Shown here piece after piece: positions 7,957-16,420 of a stretch of 64,000 nt of DNA. A program made the translations under genes and the position numbers. How positions within the stretch are numbered: position 1 is the stretch's first letter; each line of letters opens with the position of its first letter. The stretch covers positions 930,001 to 994,000 of the forward strand of contig NZ_CP060697.1 of assembly GCF_014352855.1 (NCBI RefSeq). The letters are read 5' to 3'. This stretch comes from Sphingomonas sabuli. GTDB taxonomy: Bacteria > Pseudomonadota > Alphaproteobacteria > Sphingomonadales > Sphingomonadaceae. The notes beneath the pieces are model-generated. The model did no database searches. It was not told the origin of the DNA and worked only from the letters and a program-made list of their open reading frames with translations.

Positions 7957-8357
7957 ACGACCACGTAGACTTTCTTCGACCGGGTCATCGTCACAGTCGG
8001 ACCTTCGAAGAACAGGAAGTCCATCGGCATCGTGTACGTCACCGACAAGGTCTTGAAGCCGGCGCCGGTGATAGGGTCGTCGACGTCGAACGAGCCGGCC
8101 GGCGGGCTGATCATCGAAGAATTGATCTTGGCGACGATTTCCGTGTCGCTTGGCCGGTGGTCGGTGGTGGAAGCCACATACAGCGTCGCATAGCGCGCGC
8201 CTTCGCCGAGCGCATGCTGCATGGCGGCATTCGCCTGCAGGAGCATGCCGGTCTGGAATATCCCCCAGATGAAGGAGATCAGCACCGGGATCGCCAGCGC
8301 GAATTCAACCGCCGCGGCGCCACGTTCGTCGCGTTTCAGGATAGCGAGCCTGATCAT
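7953..8357 (-). CDS. TadE-like pseudopilin (second TadE-type protein)
   Basis: 134 aa. Starts MIRLAILKRDERGAAAVEFALAIPVL: a short basic leader, then GAAAVEF at the TadE/TadF-type prepilin cleavage region, then one hydrophobic helix. The rest is a small exported domain. TadE-like proteins are minor pseudopilins of the Tad (tight adherence) type IVc pilus apparatus, processed by a prepilin peptidase. The ATG at 8357 overlaps the upstream TadE stop (ATGA); a longer upstream frame exists but lacks the family start. Last gene of a three-gene coupled set. No tadA, tadB, tadC, rcpA or flp gene is in the window. Confidence 0.87.
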   Translation of the reverse strand: MIRLAILKRDERGAAAVEFALAIPVLISFIWGIFQTGMLLQANAAMQHALGEGARYATLYVASTTDHRPSDTEIVAKINSSMISPPAGSFDVDDPITGAGFKTLSVTYTMPMDFLFFEGPTVTMTRSKKVYVVV

Positions 8358-8830
8358 TGCGTGCGCATCCCGGCCCGGGCCGTGATTGTGAAGTTGCCGT
8401 CGGAGTTCGCGCCGGGGAAAAGCTCGGTGCCGAACAAGGGTTCGAAATCGGAACTGACCGAAACCTGCACGTAGCGGGCATAGGCAACGCCCGCGCTGCA
8501 ATTGGTGTCGTAGGACGCCTGGCGGACGCCGGCGCATTCGAGCCAGTAGTCCAGCACCACGTCGCCCGAGGCGACGTCCGTGTAGCCGGCAGCATTCGCC
8601 GCAATCACGGTTTCATTATGCAGCGTCGAATAAGTGCTGGTGCTTTCCTGATACTGCATGACCTTTTCGATCGACCGCTGGACCACCTGCTCCAGCCCAA
8701 GCCGGAAGGAATAGGCGCGGCTGATGTCCACCATGCCGACGAACAGGCTGGCGAGCACCGGCGCGATCAGCGCCAGTTCGACGACCGAAGCCCCGCGTTC
8801 GTCGCGGCCAAGAGCCCGGAGCGCGATCAT
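8354..8830 (-). CDS. TadE-like pseudopilin (first TadE-type protein)
   Basis: 158 aa. N-terminus MIALRALGRDERGASVVELALIAPVLASL has the basic leader, the conserved GASVVELAL prepilin-like segment and one membrane helix, followed by an exported domain with two cysteines (near WLECAG and TNCSAG), suggesting a disulphide. Middle gene of the Tad trio: its start overlaps the TadG stop by 4 nt and its stop overlaps the next TadE start by 4 nt. The start chosen is the ATG directly before the family motif; the reading frame extends further upstream without similarity. Confidence 0.87.
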   Translation of the reverse strand: MIALRALGRDERGASVVELALIAPVLASLFVGMVDISRAYSFRLGLEQVVQRSIEKVMQYQESTSTYSTLHNETVIAANAAGYTDVASGDVVLDYWLECAGVRQASYDTNCSAGVAYARYVQVSVSSDFEPLFGTELFPGANSDGNFTITARAGMRTQ

Positions 8831-10173
8831 GCGACGAGCCGGATTTTCTTGCCCGTGAAGGCCGACGCACCGGAAGTCAGCGGGCAGCTGTTCGAGATAT
8901 TGAGGTTGCCCGAATAGGACACGCGCCGCGCGACCAGCTGCAGACAGGACGTCGACATCCCCGCGGTGCCGTTGAACGTCAGCTGCTGGCTCGGGAAATA
9001 GAGCGCGCCCTGCAGGAAGGAGCTGGCGTTCCCGTTGACGGAGCTTTGCTGGTTGGCATTGGTGCCGGTCGTCGCACGGCGATCCTGATAGATCATGATC
9101 CCGCGATAGTTTGCAGCATCGCCGGTCGCGGCCGTTCCTGGCGCCTTGAGGTTGAGGGTCGCGCCGCCGTTGAGATCGACGTTGCCGATAGTCGCCGTCG
9201 TCGACGTATTCCGGTTGGTCAGCACGAAGGTGCATCCGTCGCAGGTCGCGCTGGCTTGCGCGTTGACTTGCAACGAACCGCCGTCGAGCACGATCACGCT
9301 ATTGGCCGGAAAGGTCACCGATCCGCGAATGGTGATGCTGCCGAAGCAATAGGTGTTGGTACCCATCGCCTTGTAATCGGAATTCGCCGTAAATGTTGTC
9401 TTGGTGGTGTTCGAGTTGACCGTCAGGTTCGGACAATTGCCGGACGGGTAGGTCGAAGCTGCCGGTGGGTAGACGTGCTGGAACGGATCGTCCTGAGCCA
9501 GCGTAAACGGCTGCAGGACGGTGCCGGTACCCCAGTTGTTGCTGGCGCCGATGCCGCCCACGGCCGCGATCGGGCTGGCTGTGACGACCGACGAACCCGT
9601 CGCAACGGCAGCGGTCATCGAAATGGAATTGGTGATCATCCCGCAGCCCATGTCAACGGTCGCATTGCCCGAAGCGGCAATGCCGGTCGTCGCCGTATTT
9701 TCCAGGCTGATGACGCAATATTCGCCGCTCGGGACGACCGTGGCCGTCGCGCTGGCGCTGATGGTCGGCGTTCCGGCCAGGAACATCGACGAGAAGCCAA
9801 GCGACTTCTGCACCGACAGGGCAACCCGGACCGCATTGGGGTCCGAACTATAACTCCCGGACGCCGGGGAGTTTTGCACCGTGCAGCTGGTGTCGGCGTT
9901 GCCCACCCGTACCTGATTGTTGATCGCCAGATCGCGACCGACAGTCGACGTGGCGTCGCACAGTCCGTTGACGCTGATCCCCTGGATCCGGCCCTGAACG
10001 CCGGCGAAGGCCGCGGAATCGGCCGCCCGCTGCAGCTCGCGCTTCCACAGGAACCATTGCACCGTGTCGGTGCCAAGTCCGGCCGCACCGATGATCAGGG
10101 GCATGGACGCTCCGGCAATGATCAGGGCATTGCCGCGCTTGTCCTTCCACAATGCTCGAAGAAACCGGATCAT
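8827..10173 (-). CDS. TadG-like pilus assembly protein (Tad domain)
   Basis: 448 aa. Begins with KDKRGNALIIAGASMPLIIGAAGLGTDTVQW, the TadG/TadE-like N-terminal membrane anchor with a GNALII variant, then RELQRAADSAAFAGV, the second hallmark of the Tad domain. The long C-terminal region is Ser/Thr/Asn/Gly-rich with several cysteine pairs and looks like an extracytoplasmic beta-rich domain. It has no obvious von Willebrand A motif, unlike many TadG proteins. First of three -4-overlapping genes. The promoter must lie in the 220-nt divergent gap before telA. Role: minor pilin or surface display; inferred from family. Confidence 0.85.
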   Translation of the reverse strand: MIRFLRALWKDKRGNALIIAGASMPLIIGAAGLGTDTVQWFLWKRELQRAADSAAFAGVQGRIQGISVNGLCDATSTVGRDLAINNQVRVGNADTSCTVQNSPASGSYSSDPNAVRVALSVQKSLGFSSMFLAGTPTISASATATVVPSGEYCVISLENTATTGIAASGNATVDMGCGMITNSISMTAAVATGSSVVTASPIAAVGGIGASNNWGTGTVLQPFTLAQDDPFQHVYPPAASTYPSGNCPNLTVNSNTTKTTFTANSDYKAMGTNTYCFGSITIRGSVTFPANSVIVLDGGSLQVNAQASATCDGCTFVLTNRNTSTTATIGNVDLNGGATLNLKAPGTAATGDAANYRGIMIYQDRRATTGTNANQQSSVNGNASSFLQGALYFPSQQLTFNGTAGMSTSCLQLVARRVSYSGNLNISNSCPLTSGASAFTGKKIRLVA

Positions 10174-10283
10174 ATCGCTTATCCCACGGATCGCATGCGC
10201 TTTGGCGGTTTCTATGGCGCTTCAAGGTGAGCAAATCGTTCAGCGGCGTGGTTAACGTTGGTAAACGGTGGCCCGTTCGCGCC

Positions 10284-10311
10284 TTGAACCTGTGCGTGTT
10301 ACCCCTATAAT
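10284..10311 (+). promoter_or_regulatory. Sigma-70-type promoter of the telA operon
   Basis: TTGAAC (10284-10289), 16-nt spacer, perfect TATAAT (10306-10311). Predicted start at about 10318, giving a ~75-nt leader before the telA ATG. This is the best housekeeping -10 box seen in the window. It lies in the 220-nt gap between the divergent tadG-like gene and telA. Confidence 0.65.
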
Positions 10312-10393
10312 ACAGTCAAAGCGCTTGCATGGCGGCGGTCCGGCGGTGATTGTCGGCCCTGCACCACCGGCGCGGCACGAAAGGCAAGAAACG

Positions 10394-11590
10394 ATGGCAG
10401 AGACGGCCACCAAGACGGATACGAAGCTCAACCTCCAGCCGCCGGAGGCGCTCAATCCGGTCGCTCCCGCCGAGGCCGAGGGCCTCGTTCCGCTGAAAGC
10501 GGAAGAGACCAGCGAACTGGACAAGAAGGTCGCGCAATTCGTCGACGAGCTTGCCGCGCTCGATTCCAACAGCCCGGAATTCGGCAAGAAGGTCGATCAG
10601 CTGACCGCGATGGGCCGCAAGGAAATCGCCGAAGCCGCCGGTGCGTCCAACCGCTTCCTCGATCGGCCGGTGAAGGCGATCGACAGCGACACCGGCATCG
10701 GCGCCGATCTGACCGAGCTTCGCCGGACGGTGGAATCGCTTGATCCCAAGGGCGCCAGCAAGCCGCGCAAGCTGCTTGGAATCATCCCCTTCGGGAACCG
10801 CGTCGACCGCTATTTCGACAAGTATCGCAGCAGCCAGACCCACATTCAGCAGATCCTCACCAGCCTCGGCAACGGCAAGGATGAGCTGCTGATGGACAAT
10901 GCCGCGATCGACACCGAGCGGGCGAACCTGTGGAAGACGATGCACAAGCTCGAGCAGATGATCCACATCTCCAAGAGCCTCGACAAGCAGCTCGAGGACA
11001 AGGCCAACGAGCTTGACGCGACCGACCCTTCGAAGGCCAAGGCGATCCGCGAAAGCGCCCTTTTCTACACGCGGCAGCGGACCACCGACCTGCTGACCCA
11101 GATGGCGGTCACGGTGCAGGGCTACCTCGCGCTCGATCTCGTCAAGAAGAACAACGTCGAACTGGTGAAGGGCGTCGATCGCGCATCGACCACAACCGTA
11201 TCCGCGCTGCGCACCGCGGTGACGGTGGCCCAGGCACTGACCAACCAGAAACTGGTGCTCGAACAGATAGGCGCGCTCAACACCACGACCGCCGGCATGA
11301 TCGACAGCACGGGCGAAATGCTCAAGATGCAGACCGGCGCGATCCACGAACAGGCGGCGTCGTCGTCGATCCCGCTCGAGACGCTGCAGCGCGCGTTCCA
11401 GAACATCTACGAGACGATGGACCAGATCGACCGCTTCAAGCTCGAGGCGCTCGACAATATGAAGCAGACGGTGACGACGCTTTCGAGCGAGGTCGAGAAA
11501 TCCAAGGGCTATATCGCTCGCGCCGAGGGCGTGGAGAAGGCCAAGCTTGAATCCGCCGCCTCGCCCTTCACTCCGATCGAGAGCAAGTGA
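10394..11590 (+). CDS. telA: Toxic anion resistance protein TelA/KlaA/YaaN family
   Basis: 398 aa, almost entirely helical and cytoplasmic with no membrane segment. The central IIPFGNRVDRYFDKYRSSQTHI block and the later AVTVAQALTNQKLVL and IPLETLQRAFQNIYETMDQID blocks are diagnostic of TelA. Family members are linked to tellurite, bacteriocin and cell-envelope stress tolerance, with no proven mechanism. The ATG at 10394 is used because homology starts soon after it; the frame also extends upstream past the promoter. Its TGA overlaps the GTG start of the XpaC-like gene (GTGA), which matches the XpaC-TelA pairing known in Firmicutes. Confidence 0.93.
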   Translation: MAETATKTDTKLNLQPPEALNPVAPAEAEGLVPLKAEETSELDKKVAQFVDELAALDSNSPEFGKKVDQLTAMGRKEIAEAAGASNRFLDRPVKAIDSDTGIGADLTELRRTVESLDPKGASKPRKLLGIIPFGNRVDRYFDKYRSSQTHIQQILTSLGNGKDELLMDNAAIDTERANLWKTMHKLEQMIHISKSLDKQLEDKANELDATDPSKAKAIRESALFYTRQRTTDLLTQMAVTVQGYLALDLVKKNNVELVKGVDRASTTTVSALRTAVTVAQALTNQKLVLEQIGALNTTTAGMIDSTGEMLKMQTGAIHEQAASSSIPLETLQRAFQNIYETMDQIDRFKLEALDNMKQTVTTLSSEVEKSKGYIARAEGVEKAKLESAASPFTPIESK

Positions 11591-12315
11591 CCGACGTTTC
11601 GAACAAGGTTGAACAGGCGCTCGCGCGCTTCGACCGCGTCACTCGCGCGCTCGACGAGCGCGACGGCGCGCCGCGCGAGGCGGCACGGCGCGAACGGCAG
11701 CGACTCAACGGTGACCTCAAGCGACGGGCAGCGCGCATCGGTATCGTGCTGCTTGTCGTCAGCATGGTCACCATCCTCATCGGCATCGTCATGCCGATCG
11801 GCATGTTCGGCTTCCTCGCGGCGCTGACGCTGGCCGTCGGCGCGGCGATTGCGCTGGCCTTTACCCCGACCCGGCCAGCGGCCACGGCACCGTCCGCAGA
11901 CCTTGCCAACGGGCAGATGGTGCAGCGCTTCGATTCCTACCTGTACAGGACCCGCGGCGTCCTGCCCGCCCCGGCACGCGCGCAAATCGATGCGATCAGC
12001 GCCGAGCTGCCCTCGCTCAAGCAGACGCTGGAGCGGATTGATACCCACGATCCCAAGGCGCAGGATGCGCGCCGGCTGATGTCGATGCACCTGCCCGGGC
12101 TGATCGACCGCTATCTCAACGTGCCCGCAGGGTATCGAAAGGAAGCCGACGGCGAAGGGCTGACAGTGGATGAGCGGCTGGTCGATGGCCTGTCCGCCGC
12201 ACGCACCGCCTTGTGCGAAATCAGCGAAGACCTTGCCCGCGGCGACATGGCTGCGTTCGAGACGCAGGGACGCTTCATCAAGTCGCGTTACGGCGCCCAA
12301 ACGATCGACCAATAA
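11587..12315 (+). CDS. Membrane protein, XpaC-like partner of TelA
   Basis: 242 aa, GTG start inside the telA stop. Residues ~1-45 are charged; two adjacent membrane helices follow (IGIVLLVVSMVTILIGIV and MFGFLAALTLAVGAAIALAF, ~50-95); the remaining ~145 residues are a helical cytoplasmic domain. This layout, and coupling to telA, resembles XpaC (5-bromo-4-chloroindolyl phosphate hydrolysis protein) of the TelA-XpaC pair. The similarity is structural and contextual; I cannot confirm family membership by eye. Probably anchors TelA to the membrane. The Kv channel gene follows after a ~97-nt gap. Confidence 0.7.
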   Translation: MTDVSNKVEQALARFDRVTRALDERDGAPREAARRERQRLNGDLKRRAARIGIVLLVVSMVTILIGIVMPIGMFGFLAALTLAVGAAIALAFTPTRPAATAPSADLANGQMVQRFDSYLYRTRGVLPAPARAQIDAISAELPSLKQTLERIDTHDPKAQDARRLMSMHLPGLIDRYLNVPAGYRKEADGEGLTVDERLVDGLSAARTALCEISEDLARGDMAAFETQGRFIKSRYGAQTIDQ

Positions 12316-12412
12316 GGCGGGTAATCCGCGCTTTTCCCGACGAAACACTTGCAGACAGATGCGCGCAGGCGCAGTCCTTGCCCCGTTTCGGGGGAAAAAG
12401 GGGCCTGCCAGC

Positions 12413-13204
12413 GTGTCGTTACAGGCGCTTCGACGGCATGTGTATCGCCAGCTTGAGCCGACCGCCTGGCCGGGCAAGGGGCTGTCGCCGGTCAATCTGA
12501 CGCTGGCCGCGCTGATCATCGTCGCGGTCGTTGCCGCAGTGCTCGAGACCGAACCGATAATCGCCAGCGGCCGCCAGATCTGGTTCGACGACTTCGAAGT
12601 CGGCGTCGCCGTCATCTTCCTGGTCGAATATGCGGCGCGGGTGTGGACGGTGGTCGAAAACCCGCGCTTCGCGGCCTATCGCTTCCCCCGGCTGCGCTAC
12701 ATGGTCACGCCGATCGCGCTGGTCGACCTGCTGGCGATCGTCCCTGCCTTCTTTGCCTTTGGCGGCGCGTCCAGCCTGATCCTGCGCTTCTTCCGCGTGA
12801 TCCGGATGATCCGGCTGGCAAAGCTTGGCCGCACCTCGCGCGCATGGATCACAATTCGCGAGGCCTTGTACGAACGGCGCTACGAGTTCGCGTTGGTGCT
12901 CGGCGTGGTCATCGTCGCGGTGCTGGTTTCGGGATCGCTGATGTGGCTGGCCGAGGCCGAGGCGCAGCCTGACAAGTTCGGCAGCATCCCGCGCGCCTTG
13001 TGGTGGGCAATTATCACGCTGACCACCATCGGTTATGGCGATACCTATCCGGTAACGGCGCTGGGCAAGGTCATCGGCGGTATCGTCGGGCTGACTGGCG
13101 TGATGCTGATCGCGCTTCCGACCGGCCTGTTCGCGGCATCCTTTACGGAGGGCGTCCAGCGCCACCGCGCACGCGTCGAACAAGGCGAAGGCGGAGCGCC
13201 GTGA
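12413..13204 (+). CDS. Voltage-gated potassium channel-type ion transporter (6TM)
   Basis: 263 aa. Six hydrophobic segments fit S1-S6. An arginine-rich S4 (LILRFFRVIRMIRLAKLGR, ~residues 123-141) is the voltage sensor, and the pore filter TTIGYGD lies at about residues 205-211. This is a complete Kv/KvAP-type subunit that would form a K+ channel as a tetramer. I chose GTG at 12413 because it follows a strong GGGGAAAAAGGGG; an in-frame ATG at 12359 is an alternative with a poor ribosome site. Its TGA overlaps the GTG of the PDZ sensor-like gene (GTGA). Co-location with TelA suggests ion or membrane-potential homeostasis under envelope stress; that is inference. Confidence 0.9.
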   Translation: MSLQALRRHVYRQLEPTAWPGKGLSPVNLTLAALIIVAVVAAVLETEPIIASGRQIWFDDFEVGVAVIFLVEYAARVWTVVENPRFAAYRFPRLRYMVTPIALVDLLAIVPAFFAFGGASSLILRFFRVIRMIRLAKLGRTSRAWITIREALYERRYEFALVLGVVIVAVLVSGSLMWLAEAEAQPDKFGSIPRALWWAIITLTTIGYGDTYPVTALGKVIGGIVGLTGVMLIALPTGLFAASFTEGVQRHRARVEQGEGGAP

Positions 13205-15096
13205 ACGTCCAGCCGGCCATCGACCGCCAGCTGGCCACAGCGAAGCAGCGTTTCCGGCTGCCACCTCGCGTTCCGCCGTTCAATCCGGCCACGCATGCGA
13301 TTTTCACCGCCGTATGGACGGTCGTCCTGTTGATCGCCGTCTTCGGTCCGTCGCTTGCCCTCTACGACCGCTACCGGACGCCAAGCGAGAATTCGCAATT
13401 GCTATTGGGCAGCCGCGCCGGCTTTGCCGCATCGCTGACCGACGCGACCGAGGTTCGCTACCTGGTCGGTCCGGCCGCCCGCGAGGCCGGACTGCGCAAG
13501 GGCGATGATATCGTCGCCATCTTCGGGCTGCCGCTGCCCGAGGTCATGCCGATGTCCGACACGGCGATCGAGGCCAACGCCGACAACCCCGCTTACATCG
13601 CCATGAGCACCCTCCTTTACGGCACGGACGAGATGCCGGTCCCGCTGACGGTGCGGTCGACCGACGGCATCATCCGCGACGTCACGGTCGAAACCAGCGA
13701 AACGCACATCAACGATGCCGCGCGCGAACGCGGCTTTTCGCCGACGTTGCTCAACTTCATCGATGTCGTGCACGTCATCTTCTATCCGTTCCTGATCTGG
13801 GCGGCGTGGATCCTCCACCGGCGCAACTCGCGCGACGCGGTCAGCTCGGTGCTCAGCCTTGCCATCCTCCTGACCATCGCCACCGAACTGCCCTCGTCGG
13901 CCTTCCTCGCCGCGCAAGGCGTCCCACGGGCGATCCTGGTCGGGGCCTACGACCTCGGCAACATGATGCTGCTGGCCGGGATCCTGCTGTTTCCGCACGG
14001 TCGGCTGACACCTGTCGTCGCCGGGCTGCTTGCCGCAACGCCCCTACTCATGCTGCTCAGCGGCCAAGCCTACCAGGCCTGTTTCCTTGGCATCCTGCTG
14101 GCCGCGGTGCTGGTCCAGATCCGCAGCATGCGAACCGCGGAATCGAGCGACGTCCGACAGCAGATCCGCTGGGCCCTATTCGGCTTTTCCGGCTACGCCC
14201 TGTTCAAGACGCTGGCCTATGCCGCGGACTTGTTCAAATGGTCGGCGGGCAGCTTCACGACCCAATTGTCGCTGGAGGTTTTCGCCGGTTTCTCGTTCGG
14301 CTTCTCCATCCTCATCTTCCAGCTCGGGCTGCTGATCGCGCTGATCCGCTACCGCCTGTACGATGCCGAAGCGGTGATCAGTCGCACCGCGACTGCCGCC
14401 ATCCTGACCTTCGGTATCGGCGGCACCTTTGCCGCGGTGATGGAAGGCATCATAACCAGCGCGCAGTTCATCTATCCCGACAGCGAGGCGAGCCAGACCA
14501 TCGCGGCGATGGGCGGAGCCGTCATGGCGGCCGTCGTCATCGAACCGCTGCATCGCCGCACGCGGGAATGGGCCGAACGCCAGTTCCACAAGGCGCTGCT
14601 GGAAATTCGCGAGGACCTGCCAGAGCGCATGCGCGACACGCGCGACTCCGCGACGCTCGACGAGTTCCTCGATTATGTGTTGAAGCGGGTCCTCGCCGGG
14701 TTGCTGTCGGTGCGCGGGGCGATCCTGTTCAATGGGCGCGTCGAACACGCCGTCGGCATCCAGGAGGCGGACGTCCTTCGCTGGTACGAAGAGCACCGGC
14801 CCGAACAGGATGACCATGTGCTGGACTGCGAACCGACCGACCACGTCTTTCCATTGCGTTTCGAAGTGGAAACCAGCGCCGGCGCCTTCGGCTGGATCCT
14901 GATCGGACCGCGGCCGGACGGCACAATCCCGGGCAAGGACGAGCAGAAAGCGCTCAAGCATATTGCCCCGACGCTCGGCCGGTCGATGCGCATCGTCCTG
15001 ACCCGGCAGGAGGAGCGCGCGGAGGTGCTTCACCTGATCGGTGAACAAGCCGAACGGATCACGCAACTGGAACGGCTGCTCCAGAAAAAGACATGA
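13201..15096 (+). CDS. PDZ-domain multi-TM sensor-like protein without kinase domain
   Basis: 631 aa, GTG start overlapping the channel stop. Order: one TM helix (~25-48); a periplasmic PDZ-like domain (~60-165, with AREAGLRKGDDIVAIFG as the carboxylate-binding loop region); about eight more TM helices (~180-440) ending with IRYRLYDAEAVISRT, a segment found in sensor histidine kinases of the ComP type; a GAF-like cytoplasmic domain (~470-600); and a coiled-coil tail ERITQLERLLQKK. There is no H-box, N-box or G-box, so it is not a kinase. It is the last gene of the telA operon. Function unknown; sensing and relaying to the channel or TelA is a guess. Confidence 0.75.
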   Translation: MNVQPAIDRQLATAKQRFRLPPRVPPFNPATHAIFTAVWTVVLLIAVFGPSLALYDRYRTPSENSQLLLGSRAGFAASLTDATEVRYLVGPAAREAGLRKGDDIVAIFGLPLPEVMPMSDTAIEANADNPAYIAMSTLLYGTDEMPVPLTVRSTDGIIRDVTVETSETHINDAARERGFSPTLLNFIDVVHVIFYPFLIWAAWILHRRNSRDAVSSVLSLAILLTIATELPSSAFLAAQGVPRAILVGAYDLGNMMLLAGILLFPHGRLTPVVAGLLAATPLLMLLSGQAYQACFLGILLAAVLVQIRSMRTAESSDVRQQIRWALFGFSGYALFKTLAYAADLFKWSAGSFTTQLSLEVFAGFSFGFSILIFQLGLLIALIRYRLYDAEAVISRTATAAILTFGIGGTFAAVMEGIITSAQFIYPDSEASQTIAAMGGAVMAAVVIEPLHRRTREWAERQFHKALLEIREDLPERMRDTRDSATLDEFLDYVLKRVLAGLLSVRGAILFNGRVEHAVGIQEADVLRWYEEHRPEQDDHVLDCEPTDHVFPLRFEVETSAGAFGWILIGPRPDGTIPGKDEQKALKHIAPTLGRSMRIVLTRQEERAEVLHLIGEQAERITQLERLLQKKT

Positions 15097-15109
15097 CGAT
15101 TCGGCCGCG

Positions 15110-15138
15110 TTGACCGGCCGCCCGGCCAGCAATAAATC
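15110..15138 (+). promoter_or_regulatory. Possible sigma-70 promoter before exported-protein trio
   Basis: TTGACC (15110-15115), 17-nt spacer, TAAATC (15133-15138) in the 69-nt gap before the 15166 gene. The -35 is good and the -10 is weak. A CGGCCG/CGGCCG inverted repeat overlaps the -35 region. Without it the trio would depend on read-through from the telA operon. Confidence 0.35.
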
Positions 15139-15165
15139 GCTCCAATATCTGGGGGAGTCGCCGCG

Positions 15166-15690
15166 ATGACGCGTTTGATCATTGCCGCAGCGCTGCTGAT
15201 GAGCGCGCCGGCCGTTCCGTTTGTGCCCGCATCGGCAGCCGTCGCCGCGCAACAGCCCGCGCCGCAACAATGCGAGCAATCCGAGGCGAAGAAGGCCAAA
15301 CGGTCGATGTTCGGCAGTCTGCTGGGAAGCGTGGCCAACAACGTCCTCGGATCGATCGGCGGCAATGCCGGGACGGTCGTGTCGATGGTTCTGCCGGCCG
15401 CGTCCTACCTGACCGACGAATTGCTCGCCATGCTCGACTGCAAGGAGCAGCAGCAGGCGGCCAAGGCCACCGACGACGCGATCCGCGGCGGCGTCGGTGC
15501 CGAATCCAGCTGGCAGAGCGGGACCCGCGCCAATGTCCACGGGTCATCGAAAGTCACCGCCAAGGAGGAGTTGGCGGATGGCAGCAGCTGCCTGACCGTG
15601 ACCGATGTCGTCATCGTCGACGGCGAGGAAACGGTCGTTCCGAAGAAGATGTGCCGCGGCAAGGGCGCGTCCGGCTACGCGCGGGTCTGA
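15166..15690 (+). CDS. Exported protein with 17-kDa-antigen-like C-terminus
   Basis: 174 aa. Signal peptide at residues 1-25 (MTRLIIAAALLMSAPAVPF, cleavage near ASA). A glycine-rich hydrophobic stretch (GSLLGSVANNVLGSIGGNAGTVVSMVL, ~45-73) recalls the glycine-zipper region of outer-membrane 17-kDa antigens. The C-terminal ~40 residues (CLTVTDVVIVDGEETVVPKKMCRG) resemble the C-terminal beta segment of the same family, with a conserved cysteine pair. No lipobox is seen, so it is probably periplasmic or outer-membrane associated. It is one base away from the next exported gene. Function unknown. Confidence 0.65.
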   Translation: MTRLIIAAALLMSAPAVPFVPASAAVAAQQPAPQQCEQSEAKKAKRSMFGSLLGSVANNVLGSIGGNAGTVVSMVLPAASYLTDELLAMLDCKEQQQAAKATDDAIRGGVGAESSWQSGTRANVHGSSKVTAKEELADGSSCLTVTDVVIVDGEETVVPKKMCRGKGASGYARV

Positions 15691-15691
15691 C

Positions 15692-16393
15692 ATGCGTGCC
15701 GCGCGCTCGGCCGTCGCGATCGCGCTGGCGCTGCTGGTCCCTGCATCGGCAATCGCCGCCGATCCCGACGCCACCAACCCGACCTGCCCCAAGCAGCTGA
15801 ACTGGTCGACCTATCGCCAGATGCAGTTTTCGGTCGACACCAGCAGCGGACAGCGCGTGCTCAAGGCCGAGGGGCAGCTGGACGAGGACGTGCCGGAGCG
15901 GCTCAAGGAAGCATTGGCGGCCAACGCGCCGATCGACGAGATCTGGATCCGGTCGCCGGGCGGAAGCGCACGGGCCGGCAATGCCGCCGGACGCATCATC
16001 CGCGAAGCGTCCTTGCCGACGCGCGTGCCGGCCGGCTGGGCCTGTTTTTCGGCCTGCAACTTCATGTTCATGGGCGGACCCATCCGTTACGTCGACGCGG
16101 GCGCGCATTTCGTCGTCCACATGTTCACGCACGTCACCGACAAGGACGCGATCCGTGCCGAGGCCGGCCGCGACGCCGACAGCGCGGCAGCGCTGATCGG
16201 CGAGATCGAACAGGATTCCGCCCTGCTTGCGAGCGAAGACAATGACTTCCTGATCAGAATGGGTGTATCGCGCAAATTGCTGACCGACGTGATGTACCGC
16301 CAGCAAGCCATATCCGGAGATGACGATCGATCGACGCGGCGCTGCCTCACCGCCGAAGAAACGGTGAAGTACAACGTCGCAAACGCACAATGA
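15692..16393 (+). CDS. Exported ClpP/crotonase-fold protein (putative periplasmic protease-like)
   Basis: 233 aa. Signal peptide ends near AIAADP (~residue 23). The core shows IDEIWIRSPGGSARAGNAAGRII, then WACFSACNFMFMGG and HFVVHMF. This is the arrangement of periplasmic ClpP-like serine hydrolases, with Ser in FSAC as candidate nucleophile and His in VVHMF as candidate base. The C-terminal CLTAEETVKYNV is also typical. Cytoplasmic ClpP has no signal peptide, so this is a separate exported branch whose substrates are unknown. It starts 1 nt after the previous stop (TGACATG), so the pair is co-translated. Family fold fairly sure, catalysis inferred. Confidence 0.75.
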   Translation: MRAARSAVAIALALLVPASAIAADPDATNPTCPKQLNWSTYRQMQFSVDTSSGQRVLKAEGQLDEDVPERLKEALAANAPIDEIWIRSPGGSARAGNAAGRIIREASLPTRVPAGWACFSACNFMFMGGPIRYVDAGAHFVVHMFTHVTDKDAIRAEAGRDADSAAALIGEIEQDSALLASEDNDFLIRMGVSRKLLTDVMYRQQAISGDDDRSTRRCLTAEETVKYNVANAQ

Positions 16394-16420
16394 CCAAGCA
16401 GGTTTGAGGAGGACACCGGG

